A DNA stretch of 5,619 bases from Planctomycetota bacterium (GTDB taxonomy: Bacteria > Planctomycetota > B129-G9). Every line of letters begins with the position of its first letter. Within the stretch, counting starts at the first letter, position 1. A model generated the notes under the pieces. The model did no database searches. It worked only from the letters and a program-made list of their open reading frames with translations, and was not told where the DNA came from. The stretch covers positions 1-5,619 of the forward strand of contig JAUXGI010000096.1 in the NCBI GenBank assembly GCA_030622295.1, in the 5' to 3' direction. Positions 5,489 to 5,619 of the stretch are shown here, piece after piece. The position numbers and the translations under genes are program-made.

Positions 5489-5619
5489 TCCAGGGCGAGC
5501 AGTTTCTGTTTTATTGCAGTGCCGCTTCGGGAGGAGAAGCCCCCCAGGCCGCCGTCCGCGCGCACGACCCTGTGGCAGGGAATGACGATGGGGACGGGAT
5601 TGGCGGCCATGGCCGCGCC
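5461..5619 (-). CDS. ogt: methylated-DNA--protein-cysteine methyltransferase, C-terminal part (cut by window edge)
   Basis: Ogt/MGMT repairs O6-alkylguanine in DNA by moving the alkyl group irreversibly to its own cysteine. Only the last 52 residues are visible. They contain [13 protein letters not shown] (visible residues 7-19), with the acceptor cysteine in PCHRV at visible residue 15, followed by [12 protein letters not shown] (22-33), the usual glycine-rich turn, and a final helix [10 protein letters not shown] (37-46). This is the typical C-terminus of the DNA-binding methyltransferase domain; the N-terminal part lies beyond the window. The TAG stop lies within the outer arm of a palindromic element, and the last residues STKEAM are encoded by one arm of a flanking inverted repeat, so the extreme C-terminus may have been remodelled by that element. 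The DUF362 gene follows after 98 bp on the same strand and may be cotranscribed. Confidence 0.96.
   Translation of the reverse strand, partial: GAAMAANPVPIVIPCHRVVRADGGLGGFSSRSGTAIKQKLLALEKLSTKEAM

Overview
The window looks like ordinary chromosomal DNA of a bacterium with a moderately high G+C content (not counted) and free use of ATA for isoleucine. It carries six protein genes, two of them cut by the window edges, plus short intergenic regions with promoters and palindromic repeats. The host uses the non-mevalonate isoprenoid pathway (dxs). I cannot place it in a phylum. The gene mix, the dispersed palindromes and the GHAGTA variant in DXS suggest an uncultured lineage of the PVC or candidate-phylum type, but this is a weak inference. 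I see no phage, plasmid, transposase, tRNA, rRNA or CRISPR signal.

Layout. Bases 1-762 (minus) are the N-terminal 254 residues of DXS. Bases 763-1018 are a divergent promoter region. It has near-consensus sigma70-type promoters facing both ways (minus TTGACG-17-TATAAT for dxs; plus TTGCCC-17-TATAAT for the next gene) and a run of ten G between them. Bases 1019-1447 (plus) encode an Asp23/YloU-family protein. Bases 1448-1666 hold a long-spaced inverted repeat, a small palindrome and a terminator-like hairpin that points against the flanking genes. Bases 1667-2227 and 2228-3733 (plus) are a tightly coupled pair with a TAG/ATG junction: a membrane-anchored coiled-coil protein with a helix-turn-helix-like C-terminus resembling SwrB/DUF6115 proteins, then a catalytically intact rhomboid protease carrying about 280 extra C-terminal residues.

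The right part is all on the minus strand: ogt C-terminus (5461-5619), a DUF362 protein fused to two [4Fe-4S] ferredoxin motifs (4220-5362), and a YqeY/GatB-like protein (3753-4190). These three probably form a co-directional operon read leftward, which meets the rhomboid gene tail to tail with a 19-bp gap. Between ogt and the DUF362 gene lies a compact two-hairpin palindromic element flanked by permuted inverted repeats. It supplies the ogt stop codon and runs into the start region of the DUF362 gene.

The most interesting items are the palindromic element at 5366-5488, the uncharacterised C-terminal region of the rhomboid protein, and the orphan antisense terminator at 1578-1604. I found no convincing undescribed defence or mobile system.
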